Of a stretch of 64,000 nucleotides of DNA, positions 22,859-35,490 are shown in pieces. Positions within the stretch are counted from its first letter, which is position 1. The number at the start of each line of letters is the position of its first letter. The notes beneath the pieces were generated by a model, which was not told the origin of the DNA, did not search any database, and saw only the letters and a program-made list of their open reading frames with translations. Origin of the DNA: Chelonoidis abingdonii (taxonomy: Eukaryota > Chordata > Testudines > Testudinidae); NCBI RefSeq assembly GCF_003597395.2, contig NC_133770.1, forward strand, positions 293,515,686-293,579,685. The letters run 5' to 3'. The position numbers and the translations under genes were made by a program.

Positions 22859-22894
22859 TCTTCCAAATATGCATAGGTGCTGTTAAGGAATTGA

Positions 22895-23110
22895 AATTAG
22901 AGATGAAAAATGTTAGTTCATTGAACCATCTTCCTGGCAGGACTGTTCTCTGCAGGACATTTTCACATGTTTTCTCTAATCTAGTTTTAAAAATCCTAAA
23001 TAGATGGGCCTATCTCTGTTTGCCTTGGGAGGCTGTTTCACAGCATACTAGGGCTCTATGCCAAGATGGTTTTCCTGAGATTCAGTTTAAATATTTCCAT
23101 TCTTAATCTC
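22895..23110 (-). mobile_element. Old CR1/L3-type LINE fragment
   Basis: TCTAATCTAGTTTTAAAAAT, then CCTTGGGAGGCTGTTTCACA and TGAGATTCAGTTTAAAT match the ancient CR1/L3 3' region read on the minus strand. Heavily diverged. Confidence 0.6.
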
Positions 23111-23239
23111 ACCCCAATAGCGATACTTTCTCCATCTTTGGCCACCCCAAACAATTTATCTCCATCCCCAGCCTTTGTGTGCTTGTCACCCACTATCACG
23201 TCCCTACTTACTCAAGCTGTTAATACTTCTCTCTTTTAA

Positions 23240-23460
23240 TCTTCTATTATCGTAGTGCTTGGACCAACCATGATCAGGGCCCCATTGTTTGGTGCTGTGT
23301 ATGTACACCCCCCCACACACCCTGCCCAGAGGAGCCTTCAGGCAAGACGAAGGGTGGGAGGGGAAATACAGGCATAGAGAGAGTAATTTGCTCAAGGCCC
23401 CACAGCAGGGAAGTAAGTCTCAGTCGGGTGCTTTGTCTATTGCACCACACAGCAGCTGCA
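23240..23460 (+). mobile_element. MIR-like SINE
   Basis: ATCAGGGCCCCATTGTTTGG, GTGCTGTGTATGTACA, GAAGGGTGGGAGGGGAAA, then GCTCAAGGCCCCACAGCAGG is a nearly complete copy of an abundant reptile MIR-like SINE, interrupted by a C/A-rich run near 23310. Confidence 0.75.
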
Positions 23461-23800
23461 ATCTTTCCTCAAACCACTCCCCTAATTGTCATGTTTCTCT
23501 TTCCTGAGTTCCCTCCAGTTTGCCGCTACCTTTTCTGTCCTGACAGTCTCAAACTTGGGTCCAAGATTCCCGCAGCTAATCACTGACCAGAGTGCCTAAG
23601 ACTAGACAATTAAGCAATTGTGTTAAAATGTTTCAAAAAGAAATTGGGGAAGCAGCACACGTATGGGCTAGTACACTCGGTCTGATAGTCTCCATGTGCA
23701 TCTTCAGACTGTCAAGTTTCATCTGCTGCTGATATGGGGATGCCTTCACATGCAGCAGTGGCATCTCTTGGGTTGGGATAGAAGTGCTTGCAGCAAATAC

Positions 23801-24032
23801 CAGGGCCGGCTCCAGGGTTTTTGCCGCCTGAAGTGGTGGAGGAGGGGAAAAAAAAAGCTGTGATCGGCGCCTGCTCCATCGCGCCGCTTTCTTCTTCGGC
23901 AGCAATTCAGCGACAGGTCCTTCCCTCTGAGAGGGACCAAGGGACCCGCCGCCGAAGAGCCCGAAGTGCCGCTCCTTCCCCTTAGCCGCCCCAAGCACCT
24001 GCTTGCTGGGCTGGTGCATGGAGTTGGCCCTG
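23801..24032. mobile_element. Non-autonomous hAT-type element (232 bp)
   Basis: Left end CAGGGCCGGCTCCAGG and right end, reversed, CAGGGCCAACTCCATG form imperfect inverted termini. Flanks GCAAATAC (23793-23800) and GCAGATAC (24033-24040) agree at 7 of 8 bases, the expected hAT target length. There is no transposase, so it would depend on a full element elsewhere. Confidence 0.85.
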
Positions 24033-24040
24033 GCAGATAC

Positions 24041-25203
24041 CAAGGTGTCTCAGTGTAATAAATATGCATGGTTTATCTAGGAAAATTGTTACACCTCATG
24101 CTGGTATGTAGAATTTTTTTCTCTGTGTGTCCATTCATTTTACACCTTTGGATACAGTTCTGGTTTTGTATCTGAGGCTAAATTCTACCCTCAGTGCCAC
24201 CTGTGCAACTCCACTGACTTGCCTTCAATGAGGATAAACGGCTGTCACTAAGGGCAGAATTTATTTCATACCACTTTGAGCCCTTAGCTTTTCTGAATGG
24301 ACTCCATGAAGTTCACTGAAGACAGTGGTGCTCTGGATTTCTTATTGTTACCAAAATCAGTAGAGTTCTTCCCACTGATGTCTAGAAGATTCCCTGGAAT
24401 TTTGGAATGTATTGGCCCCAGTCTTCAAAAGTTACATGTTAGAGAAATGGCATGGAGTTGAATGTTAGGCATCACTTTGCTTGGCCAATGATAGTTCCTA
24501 TCCCAAATTACTTGCAGCAGATCATGTGACTGATATAGTGTAAGTATAAAATAGAGCCACAGCCAGGAGCCCAGAGGATGCATTATGAGTCCTGCAAGCA
24601 GAAACCTTTCAGGAAGACCAATAAAGTAGATCAAGATGTCTCTAAAGAGATTTGGGTTCAGATTGTAGCCACAAATTTGTCCTGTACCTGAGACCATGTT
24701 TAAATTTCTTAGCCCTTTTGGCACAAAGAATCTTCTTCTACCTTTACTGTTTGCTTGAAAACTTCCTAGCTGTAGTGTTGTGCTAATAAAGCAGCTCTTT
24801 CAGTTTGTTTGAACAAGAAGGTGTGTAGAATGAACAGAACACTATATACTTATCTACCTGTTAGAAGTCTTAAGAATAATGGCTAGCAAGTGATGGCAAC
24901 ACAGAATGTAATACATTTACCCATGTGACCCCTTGGACAGTGTTCCTCAAAGGCAGTAAAGAAGGCACATTCCTCCTGAAAGTTTAGAACTGAAGGCTGT
25001 ATGTCATCTAAAGATCAGCATGATGATCTTTATGTATAACATACTGTGACTACTGTTTATAAATCAGTTTTTCTCCCTTCCTGAAAAGATGATTGTCAGG
25101 GAATATATCTCACTGGCCGCTAGCCATAAACAAAACAAATAACCCTCCTATGCTCAGTGAATATTGTTGTGACATTTCCTGTTGCAAGAAACTAACACAG
25201 TAG
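24041..25203. other. No gene recognised
   Basis: Unique-looking sequence without a convincing ORF or repeat. Confidence 0.4.
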
Positions 25204-25208
25204 ATTGT

Positions 25209-26199
25209 TGTAATAAGCCTCTGTCCCAAATCTGGACCTTAGCGTCCAAAATCTGGGTGCTTAGCATGAACCTCCAAGCTTAATTACCAGCTTGGATCTT
25301 ATCTCGCTGCCACCAGTCAGGNNNNNNNNNNNNNNNNNNNNNNNNNNNNNNNNNNNNNNNNNNNNNNNNNNNNNNNNNNNNNNNNNNNNNNNNNNNNNNN
25401 NNNNNNNNNNNNNNNNNNNNNNNNNNNNNNNNNNNNNNNNNNNNNNNNNNNNNNNNNNNNNNNNNNNNNNNNNNNNNNNNNNNNNNNNNNNNNNNNNNNN
25501 NNNNNNNNNNNNNNNNNNNNNNNNNNNNNNNNNNNNNNNNNNNNNNNNNNNNNNNNNNNNNNNNNNNNNNNNNNNNNNNNNNNNNNNNNNNNNNNNNNNN
25601 NNNNNNNNNNNNNNNNNNNNNNNNNNNNNNNNNNNNNNNNNNNNNNNNNNNNNNNNNNNNNNNNNNNNNNNNNNNNNNNNNNNNNNNNNNNNNNNNNNNN
25701 NNNNNNNNNNNNNNNNNNNNNNNNNNNNNNNNNNNNNNNNNNNNNNNNNNNNNNNNNNNNNNNNNNNNNNNNNNNNNNNNNNNNNNNNNNNNNNNNNNNN
25801 NNNNNNNNNNNNNNNNNNNNNNNNNNNNNNNNNNNNNNNNNNNNNNNNNNNNNNNNNNNNNNNNNNNNNNNNNNNNNNNNNNNNNNNNNNNNNNNNNNNN
25901 NNNNNNNNNNNNNNNNNNNNNNNNNNNNNNNNNNNNNNNNNNNNNNNNNNNNNNNNNNNNNNNNNNNNNNNNNNNNNNNNNNNNNNNNNNNNNNNNNNNN
26001 NNNNNNNNNNNNNNNNNNNNNNNNNNNNNNNNNGAGAGAAAACAAACAGACAGAACAAAGACAAAACACACCCAGAAGTTCCCTCCCTCACTTTGAAAAA
26101 TCCGGTTTCCTGATTGGTTCTCTGGTCAGGTGTTTGGTTCCCTTTGTCAACCCTTTACAGGTAAAAGAAACATTAACCCTTAGCTATCTGTTTATGACA
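25209..26199 (-). mobile_element. LTR (solo LTR or collapsed provirus), contains an assembly gap
   Basis: On the minus strand it starts TGTCATAAACAGATAGCTAA (from 26199) and ends near GGCTTATTACA (25209). Identical flanks ATTGT (25204-25208 and 26200-26204) form a 5-bp target duplication, typical of retroviral or Gypsy integration. Both LTR ends are present around the N run. If the gap length is real, this is a solo LTR of about 1 kb. If the gap is larger, a provirus could be hidden there. Confidence 0.8.
25322..26033. other. Assembly gap (712 N)
   Basis: Continuous N run. No sequence can be read. Apparent open frames across it are artefacts. Confidence 1.
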
Positions 26200-26320
26200 A
26201 TTGTAGATTTTTGACTTGACTCTGAGCACAATGAATGTTTCTTGTGGGTCAGAAGGCTTGTCATCCAGAAAATCTGGTGGTAGGAAATGCTAAATCTCCC
26301 CCCAGATTTTCCTCACTGAA

Positions 26321-26578
26321 GCCTTAGCTACACTAGAAATTGTTTGTCAGTAAAACTGCAGTGATATAACTATACTGGCAAACCCTACTAGTGTAGACAG
26401 CTTCTACTGGCAAAAATGTGCTTTTGCTGATATAATTTATAAGAGTTGTCAAATGAAATAAGCTATATCAGCAAAAACACTACTTTTGCTGGTATAACTG
26501 ACTGCACTAGGGTTTTGCACTTAAAACCACCTAATAGACATTATTATATTGGTAAAAGTTTCTAGTGTAGACTTGGTC
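26321..26578. mobile_element. Non-autonomous DNA transposon with inverted ends
   Basis: Left CTACACTAGAAA (26329-26340) is mirrored by TTTCTAGTGTAG at the right (about 26559-26570). The interior has repeated short inverted motifs such as GATATAACTATACTGG and TGCTGGTATAACTG. The superfamily is unclear; the termini resemble turtle repeats with a GTCTACACTAG start. I found no clean target duplication. Confidence 0.65.
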
Positions 26579-26582
26579 TGAG

Positions 26583-29500
26583 TAACTGGGACACTTCCTG
26601 AAGTTCTTTGCTTTCCTCATTCCAGTTTCTAAAATTGATAATTAGAATTGGTCAGAAAATGAATTTATGGTCCAAGGGAAACTGTGATATCTTGACTCCC
26701 CTCCCTCCCGCCAGCCCCAGATGAAATAGAAATTCTGAAAGGCTTAACCAAATGCATTGAAAAGAGAAAGTCAAAATGACATGGTTTACCTTATCAAAAT
26801 GAAATGTTTTTACCTTATTGAAACGAGAGCTGAAATAATCAATTTCTACTTTTTGTCGTCAAAAGCTGTCTAAATCTATACATTACAGTGAAACATTTAG
26901 ATTTAGAGAAAGCTGCAGTTTTTGTTGGAACACTGTTCTGTTGAAAACTTGTCGTCCAGCTCTACTGGTAATATCGATGTATTTCTCATAGTCTTCATGT
27001 GAATTTATTGGTGGTGTTAAGACCAGCAACCATGAACATTTATGGCTCAATCCTGTCCTTCAGTTAAGACAAACTGTTACCTTACACAGGCAGTTGAGGA
27101 TCTCTCCAGAATTCTTCTATGGTACAAAACTGATGTAGACAGTCTACCTTAGTCTCTCCTGCTCTCCCCCCAGTGCTGGGGATATATGGGGTTCAGGTCT
27201 GGGTTCAGCCATCCTGGACTGGTAGAACAGCCCATTTGGAGCTGTTCCTACAAACATAAATTGGAGCAAGGCTGGTCATTACTCCTGAAAACTGAGCCCT
27301 ACTTATCCACAGAACAAATGCAGCATGTGAAGCAGTTCAAGCTTCCTTCACACATGAACTTTCCTGATCTAAGGAGATCTTCTTTAGAGGAAAGTCAGTA
27401 GTTCAGTCTTTGTGACCCAGTCACTCCTTAGCCTTTCTGCTGGGGTTGCTAATTGGTGCCAAAGGTGATGATTTTTTGTGATATGGGTACCTATCCAAGG
27501 GTACTGTAACTGACAGTACCAAACTCATTTCATGCAGGCTACCAAACAGTCATAAGATGGTAACAACTTGCAGTCACTATCAAACTAGGCTTGATCTATA
27601 CCCATGACATTGAAGTGAAAAGCTCTGTTTGGCACTACCAATCACTCCCTCAGCCATCATTATTATTATTTTTAGTTCCCATCACTCTGACATTCTGCAT
27701 CAGATGTGTTCTTAGCACTTTGTTTGGATGTGTTCTGTAGCTGGCTCCAGTTACCATAATTTTCCAAAAAAAAAAAAAAAGTTTACACTGAAACACACAA
27801 GGTGTATGGGAACGCATGCTGGTGCTAACTGTAGCATGCCACAATACTTAGTGGTAAAACTGTATGCTCCTTCCTTCCTCATATAAATGCCAGAGCTGAA
27901 GATTGTCTATTGCTTTAAACTCTGTGCTCCCCAAATACAGCTAACACCCTTCTGAACAAAGTGAAACAAATAGGAACAGAGGCCTGGGCACAGAACATAC
28001 GTACAATGGAGAAAGAGATGATTTTGCCAGCTGTTTTAAAACTGGCTCCTGCACACCTGTAAATGTGAAACTTGATCAGTAGTTCAAATAGTGCTTTGGT
28101 TTGCCATCCACCGGTATTGCTTCAAAGCAAGAGCTAGGAAAAAAACCTGTTTTCTTCTGTTCTGGCTGAGAGAGAGATTAGTCCGTGTTGTGATTATATA
28201 GCACATCTTCATTTGTGCATTGAGACACGCCAGAAAAGAAATCTGTGCTGAAAGCAAAGGCACAGAAGCATTGAATTTTGCACACAGAAATTATGGCATT
28301 GTTTTATGATGACAGAGGGTGCATCCATATTAAATAACTTTAAGCATGTTAATTAACTGATTATACATAGAAATTCTTATCCCAGAGCTGCGGCCAGATT
28401 TTCACTTATTTGCCACACTTCTTAATAATGTTGTCTATTAAAAAATACCAGGTCAGATTCTCAGCTGGTGTCACTCCGTTAGCTTTGATGGATTGACAGT
28501 GATTTATGCCATCTGAGAATATAGGCCATTCATATGGAGTGTTTCAGATTATGACTACAGGTGTTCAATACTCTTCCAACTCTGGGAAGTACTGACTCAA
28601 AGGACTTACTGTTGGTTGAAGCACCTAACTGGTCACAGAGGGACACATCATGTTCCCCCTTACTCCCAAGTAGCTCCAGTGAATTCAATGAGCCACTGAT
28701 ATGTCAGCTGAGCACGGTTTGGCCCTAATTACTTACTAACTGCACCAAGAAAGCTCCACCCCTGGTTTTGTTAATCAAAAGGGAAAAAAGACAGGATGAG
28801 TGGGTGACTGAAGGGACTGGTAATAAGGGAGAACAGAACTTAGGTTGCATGTCCAGACCTAGCCCTGGTCAGTAATGACAAAGTCATGAAGCCGGCCCTG
28901 CGGGCTAGGTGAAATGAGTGTGTCAGTCCAGTTGTCAATGGAAAAATGTCCACATCACAGCAACTACCCTTGCAGTTGGGTTGATTGCTTCTCCTCTCCC
29001 TTTGACAATCTCAGACAATAGACTAAGAATTTAGTGGCTATGGAGTGAGGATGATTTAGATTGATAGTTCACTGGGGCAAGCGGCTAATATAGGGCCCTG
29101 ATCCTTATTGAGGTTTTAGACACTAGTGGAATATAAATAATGACCTCTAGATGTGTCATTCCCTATCCCTCCCCTGCCCCCGCAGGATTCATGCATGGGG
29201 GGCAAAGGGGGAATGATTGCACTGTTATCCTGAGGCTAAATAGAACATTTCAACTTCCTGATGTCCCAGTCTTTTCCTTTTCACATAAACGGTGTATATC
29301 CCATTGTTGTAAGTGAGAATTTGACTTGGAGCAAAGTAGAAAGAAAAAGTCACTAACAATTCTTCAGATATTTGGACTGATACTTTAGACGTTATGGCTA
29401 CAGGTTAAGTGTAAAATAAACAAATATGCTAAGCAGTGAAAACCTTAGGAAATCTACAAACTACAGAGGCTTTCAGAAGTGAGATTAGTACTGAGATGTA

Positions 29501-29690
29501 GTAGGGGAAAATAGCATATTATATGGGAGCATGTAGCACACATGGATTTTAGGGAAAGCTGCATATATATATAATCTGTATTGCACTTAGCCCAGTGGAG
29601 ACCCAATCCTCTAGGTGGTTTGGGCTTCTGAAAAATAAATCATAAATACTAAAAGGTTGTAGTCCTACATTCTTTTTCCCTATGAGTCAC
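26583..29690. other. Unique-looking sequence with small conserved repeat pieces
   Basis: No gene recognised. At 28447-28530 CAGATTCTCAGCTGGTG and ATTTATGCCATCTGAGAAT are two facing halves of a small palindromic reptile/bird repeat. At 28640-28725 a similar diverged fragment occurs. A 15-base A run sits near 27766. Confidence 0.45.
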
Positions 29691-29699
29691 TACTGAACC

Positions 29700-32600
29700 A
29701 GTGCACTCACCTAGTGTTTGGCTTTGGGCTGTTTGCTTTGTGAGTCACCTTTCAGCTGAGCCATAAACCAGGTCACTGCCGATCTGACCCAGGAGGAAAT
29801 TCCTTCCTGATCCCACATATTTAGGCAATCAGTTAGAGCCTGAGCATGTGAGCAAGAACCAGCCGGCCAAGCCCCTGAGAGAAAGTGCTCAGTGCTACCT
29901 CCTAGCATTGGCCCACTCTATCCAGTGTCCCATCTCCAGCCATGGTCCTCTCTGGTGCTTCAGAGGAAAGAGACAAACAAAACATACAGAATATATTTTG
30001 GGGGGAGAAGGGTGGGGAATCCTTCCCTGGTCTCTGTAGCATGTATTTTGGGAACATAAGAAATAAACAAGAAGTGAGATCCAGCGCTGCTGAGCCCTGA
30101 CCCCTGCCACGGGAAGCAACCTCCTCAGACAATCACACTCAAATGTGTTCAGTGTTGTCTCAGAACTAATTAAGTTGATTGCCACAACCTCTTATTGGGA
30201 GGCTGTTCCAGAACCTCATTCCTCTGATTAGAAACTTTCTAATTTCCTGCCTGAATTTGTTCAAGGCCAGTTTAGACCCATGTTGTGCCAACATTGTCCT
30301 TTATCTTAAATAGCTCTTCACCCTCCCAAGTGTTTACCCCTTGATGAATTTCATATCCTCTCTGTCTTCCTTCTGCTAGGCTAAACAATCAATGCTCTTC
30401 CAATCTCCTCTTATACAATAGGCCCTCCATTCCCCTGATTCCCCCCAGCAGCTCTTCTCTTTCAATTCACCTTTCTTGAACATGGGTGGCCAGAGTTGTA
30501 CACAGTATTCCAGATGAGGTCTCAGAGTGCCTTGTGCAATGGCATTAATACTTCTCTATCTCTACTATAAATGCCTCACCTGATACATCCTAGAATTGCA
30601 TTTGCCTTTTTCACAGCTGCCTTGTGTTGGTGGCTTATATTCATCCTGTGACTGACCCATGCACTCAGGTTTCTTACCTTCTCTGTTGCTTCCAATTCAT
30701 GATCTCCCCCTCCCCCCCGCCAAACTGTAGCAGAAATTCTTATTATTAGACTCTATGTGCATGTCTTTCACTTTGTACTATTGAGTTTCATCCCATTTCT
30801 GTTGCTCCAGTCTTCAAGGTCACCCAGATCTTCCTGTATAATATTCCAATCCTCCTCTGTACTGACAGTGCCTCCTAGCTTTGTATCATCAGCAAATTTC
30901 ATTAGCACACACCTACTTTTTGTGCCACGGTCTATGAATAAAATTGGTTTCAAGACTTATCCTTGAGGAACTCCAGTAGTATCTCCCCTCCAGTCTGATA
31001 GTTCATCTTTCAGCACAACCCATTTTCTTTTCCCCTTTAGCGAGTTCCTTATCTACCTTATAATTCTTGTACTAAAGCCCATATTCTTTAATTTAACTAA
31101 TAATTTCCCAAGTGGCATCATGTCAAATGTTTTACTGAAGTCCAAATACATTGGATCTACCATATTGCATTTTTGCTTATCTATAAAAAACACCAGTTAT
31201 TTTCTCAAAGAAGAGAATCAGGTTAGTCTGGCATGATCTACCTCTGGTAAACCTATATTGCCTTATTCCTCTTACTGTTTACCTCCATGAATTTAATTAT
31301 TCTTTCCTTCATAATTTGTTCTACAGCCTTGTATACTACTGAGGTTGGACCAACAGGTCTGTAATAGTCCGTATCACTTATTTTCCCTTTCTTAAATATA
31401 GGTACAATATTAACTATTCTCCAGTCATATGGTACTATTCCTGAATAGATAGATTTATTAAAACTCTTTGCTGCCGGACTAACCAGCTCATGTGTCAGGT
31501 CTTTCAGTATTCTAGAATGACAATTATACTGTCCCTCCAGTCAGAGCTCATTAAGCTATACTTCTTTCTTCCACCTCAGATGTGGTAATTTCCATTTCTA
31601 TACACTAATTTCCATTAACCTTCCTGCCTTCATGCCCATATTATCATCCTTATTGAAAACTGAGGCAAAGTAGTTATTTAGTTTTGGGGACATAGCTTAT
31701 TTTTAATCCCCTTCCCATCCCTGCTCCATAGAAGCCCAACCTCATCCTTCCTTATTCTCTTTTTATATAGATAACTTTAAAAAACCCTCTTATTATTTAC
31801 TTTCTTTGGCAAGAGCTTATTCATCTTGGCTTTTAGCAATTCTCATTTTATTCTGACATTTTCTAATCTCCAAGGTGTAGCTTTCCTTTCCGATCAATCC
31901 ATTGTTCCATTCCCTGTAGGCTCTCTGCCTACTTCTAACAACCTTTTTGAGGTGCTCATTCATCCAGTTGGGTCCAGAGCTTTTCCCTACAACTTTTTCC
32001 CGTGTTTGGATGAAAATTGCAGATAGTTTTATAGAGGTGATTTGAAGAAATTCCAAGCTTCCTGCACATTTAAGTCCATGAGCTCTTAGGTCCAGCTGAC
32101 TTCTTTAACCAATTCCCATCCTTTTCCAGTCTGCCCTTTTGAAATAAATATTTATAGTTGATGACCTTGTTTTGATTATCCTGCCTTTTAATCTAAACTA
32201 GATCAACTCATGATCACTCTATCCAGGGTTATTTCCTATGACCAGCTGGTCTGTGATGTCCTCACTATTTATAAAAACAAAACCTAAAATTATATAATCT
32301 TTTGTTGGTTCAGTGACAACTGGATGAAGAAAGCTGTCTATCATATCCAGGAATGACTGGCCCTACCCGTATTAGTAGCATTCATTCTCCAGTCTATATC
32401 TGGGAAACTATTTTTCCATTTTTATACAATTCCCAATAATATTTATTTCTTTAATAATAGTAAAGAAACCTCTATCTATATCTGAGTCTGACCCTACAGG
32501 CCTATAGCAGACCACTAACACTATCCCAACAGAACCTCTTCTACAATCCTTCCACAAAGTGATTTTGACCCAAACAGATAGGGTAGCACTGTACACAATC

Positions 32601-32900
32601 AGTTTACCATTATTTCTCTCTCTCTCCTAAACAGTAAATACCTTCAATACTTGTATTTCAAACATGAATGCTATTCCACCATGTTTCTGTAATCCCTATA
32701 AGGCCTGGTTTGGCCTCCTACACTAGTAGTTCCAGTTCCTCCCTTTCATGTCCCAGACCAGGTCCACCGACTGCAATTCCGGTGGCTGGGGGCACTCGGG
32801 CAATTGCCCCCTTTGTCCTGCCCACCCCCACCAGCAGGCCTGGCCCACACTCCTTGCATTTGTGTATAAACATTTCAGTTGCTTCCTTCAAACTTCACCC
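29700..32900 (-). mobile_element. Long, old CR1 LINE copy, minus strand
   Basis: CR1 3' region from about 29740, then the RT gene and, further right, endonuclease-like text to about 32880. Diagnostic pieces include GGCTGTTCCAGAACCTCATT (30200), CAGTATTCCAGATGAGGTCT (30506) and GCATTTGTGTATAAACATTT (32856). At about 3.2 kb it is the longest LINE copy in the window. Small foreign or unaligned pieces lie at 32750-32840. Confidence 0.8.
30768..32596 (-). pseudogene. CR1 ORF2 remnant (endonuclease to RT)
   Basis: Three minus-strand frames in the right order survive. The first (32596-32408) has GIVLVVCYRPVGSDSDID, the endonuclease VCYRPP-type motif. The second (32056-31817) has GPNWMNEHLKKVVRSRQRAY, the linker. 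The third (30953-30768) has LMKFADDTKLGG, the RT catalytic FADD box, with EEDWNIIQEDLGDLEDWSN behind it. Stops and gaps separate them. The catalytic Asp pair is still present but the gene is dead. Confidence 0.85.
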
Positions 32901-34295
32901 AGTTTTCCAGCCTTTTCACTAACTGTAACACTTACCTCACTACTAGTTCAATCACTATTTGTACTTTCTTTCTCCTTGCTGTCCGTGCTCTTACCTTGTG
33001 GTGTTCTATTTATCCCTCTCTATATCTTCAGTGAGCTTAATTTCATCCTCCTCTTTTGTTCTCTGTCACAGTCCCCTTTTCATCATCATTTTTCCCAAGC
33101 CTCTGGTCCCTGGCTGTCTCCCTCACCTCTTCTGCCTTTCCTTTCCCACCTCACCAGCCCATTTTCTACCTATTTCTGCTCCTTGTTTCCCAGCACAGCA
33201 AACCTATCACTCAACTTGATTTCACCACCACTAGCTGGTCTCTTCCTCTGGCATGTCCTCATGGAGGAGAGGATGTTATGGAGGAGGGGAAATCGAGTGC
33301 CTCTAGGAGAGCCAAACAAAATTCTTCCTGCATTTTCCAAATGTTTACATAATTTTTAAATAACCACAACATTTATGACCCATTGTAAATACTATATTTC
33401 AACACAGTACATTTTTGAACATATGTAACAATTTTTATATTAAACAGGAGGGAATGACCAAGGCTGTTAATTCGAATTGGTCTTGTTACAGCAACTCTAA
33501 GTATTTCCATAATCAGATTTAGGTGTCTCTCCATGGCAAGAGGCTTTGTGTTCCAGGATTGTAGGTAAATAAATTACAAGCTTGCCTTTCAAAGTCTTTA
33601 TCATAATTATACAAGTCTGGTATAATCTTGCATGTAATTGGAGGTGAGCATATCTTATCCAAGTCAGTTGATAATGATGTGCTGCCAATATTTTAAGGAA
33701 GACTGAGAGAAAATCTCTTTAAATCCATTATAAACTTCCCTCGGGGCATATGTGACAGGAACAGACTGAGAGGGGAACCTGTTTATTGAGTCATATTAAA
33801 GGGGGAATCATTCATTTTTTTCTATTTTAAATATAACTGCTCTCTTGTAACCATTACCCAGGAAGGAGGCACCCACTTCAGCCAGATTTTGCTGAAGAAG
33901 TATATACTCCGTTCTTAAAAATATACGGAATCTATTGACAGCACAGCACTGATAACTGGTACAGTCTGAAGAGGGCAGTTGAGGTGAAGGTCTTTATAAA
34001 GGGATTCACAGACATCCTCTCCTAGGACACTTCCAAAATTATTTCATTTGGTGCAATCTGGAGCATTCTTATGGCAAAACATTTGCTCTTCAGGGGCTGA
34101 CTTTTTTAAAATGTCATCTCTAGCAATATCTGGAGAGGGGGCTGAATGTCATTTAAGAAGGATGGAAATCATTCCAGCCCTTCCCCTTAAAATGCAAGCA
34201 GAATTTTTAAAAAAGAATCCCTGCAACAACCTAGTGTTCCCTTCTGCATGTCAGATACTTTGTATTTATACTATTGTTTGTATTGTGGTAGCATG
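32901..34295. other. Pyrimidine-rich and AT-rich sequence, no gene recognised
   Basis: 32940-33290 is strongly C/T-rich, producing a spurious 203-codon frame at 32748-33359. The rest is unique-looking. Confidence 0.45.
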
Positions 34296-34299
34296 TAAC

Positions 34300-34380
34300 A
34301 TTCTAAATCAAGATCAGGGACCCATTGTAGGAAGCATTGTACAAATGCTGAGGAAGACACAGTTCCTGCCTTGAAACTTG
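34300..34380 (+). mobile_element. MIR-like SINE fragment
   Basis: ATCAGGGACCCATTGTAGGA, then ATTGTACAAATGCTGAGG and GTTCCTGCCTTG match the 5' half of the same SINE seen at 23240. Confidence 0.6.
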
Positions 34381-34904
34381 TGGCATGTAAGGCTCTGATC
34401 CTGCAAAGAATTGTGGGAGGGCACCAGACTATGCCCCTACCGAACAAAATGCTGGATCTGGGCTTAATCAGACAAAATGCATCAACAATCTGAGGAGTGG
34501 GTGGATGAGGACACAAGAATATGTGGTGGCATAATCAGATTGTTTGGAACAAGATTTGCTCAAGCAGGATAATGCAGGTATCAACAGAATTGTTTTCAAA
34601 CCTAGTGTGACACATATGCATTTTAGTTCTTCATACAAATGTAGTATGTGTATTTTGGAACCATGAGGGTTTTGAGTTTCTGTCATATTGGATGTTGTAG
34701 ATGTAATTTTCCTTCAATAGGTGAAGAGTTGTAGTTAAATGTCGACCACCACCTTTGTAGTGTTTTTATTCGAGCAAAATCTTATGAAGCAAGTGCTCCC
34801 AAATCCACAAGATAACTTCCCTTTTCAGTCTTGGGTTTGCATAATGACTCACTTTATATTTTGTTACAGTTAACTAAAGAAATTATTTCATTAGTAGTTA
34901 TTTA

Positions 34905-35490
34905 ACATTTATATTATGGAAGCACTTAGAGGCCAACAAAGTGCTAGGTGCTGTACAAATATATAGTAAACAGTTCCTGCCCCAAATTGCTTACTGTCTA
35001 AAACAGGAGTAGCCAATCTGAGTCTGAGAAGGAGTCAGAATTTAAACAATGTACATTGCCAAAGAGTCACAGTAATACATCAGCAGCTCCCCACACCCGC
35101 TCCCAGCATCTCTCACCCACCAGCAGCCCTGCTAATCAGCGCCTTCCCCTCCCTCTCTGCACCTCCGGATCAGCTGTCTTGAGGCATGCAGGAGGCTCTG
35201 GGAGGGGGAGGGGGGAAGAGTGAAGGCATAGTAGGCTCAGGGGAGGGGACAGGGCATGTGGCAGAGCAAGGGGTTGAGCAGTGAGCATGTCCTGGCACAC
35301 TGGAAAGTTGGCGCCTGTAGCTCCAGCCCAGAGTCGGTGGCTACACAAGGAGCCGCATATTAACTTCTGAAGAGCTGCATGTGGCTACAGGTTGGCCACC
35401 CTGGTCTAAAAGATGATACATAACAGATGGACAAGATGAATAAGCAGCTCAGGGTGGGGAAGAGAAGGCAACAACCACGAAAAACAGGAT
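34905..35490 (+). mobile_element. MIR-like SINE split by a hAT element
   Basis: The left part has GTGCTAGGTGCTGTACAAAT and TTGCTTACTGTCTAAAA (to 35003). The right part resumes after 35403 with the duplicated GTCTAAAA and GATGATACATAACAGATGG. The SINE is therefore older than the hAT insertion. Confidence 0.75.
35004..35403. mobile_element. Non-autonomous hAT-type element (400 bp)
   Basis: Starts CAGGAGTAGCCAATCTG and ends CAGGTTGGCCACCCTG, imperfect inverted termini. It is flanked by a perfect 8-bp duplication GTCTAAAA (34996-35003 and 35404-35411). The interior is homologous to 53609-54009 along its whole length, so these are two members of one family. No transposase. Confidence 0.93.

Noticed and set aside
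25261..26113. Four open frames of 250-276 codons across the N run
   Set aside because: They consist almost entirely of unknown residues and have no biological meaning.
32748..33359. 203-codon plus-strand frame
   Set aside because: It lies in a C/T-rich stretch partly inside an antisense CR1, with Ser/Leu/Phe/Pro bias and no domain.
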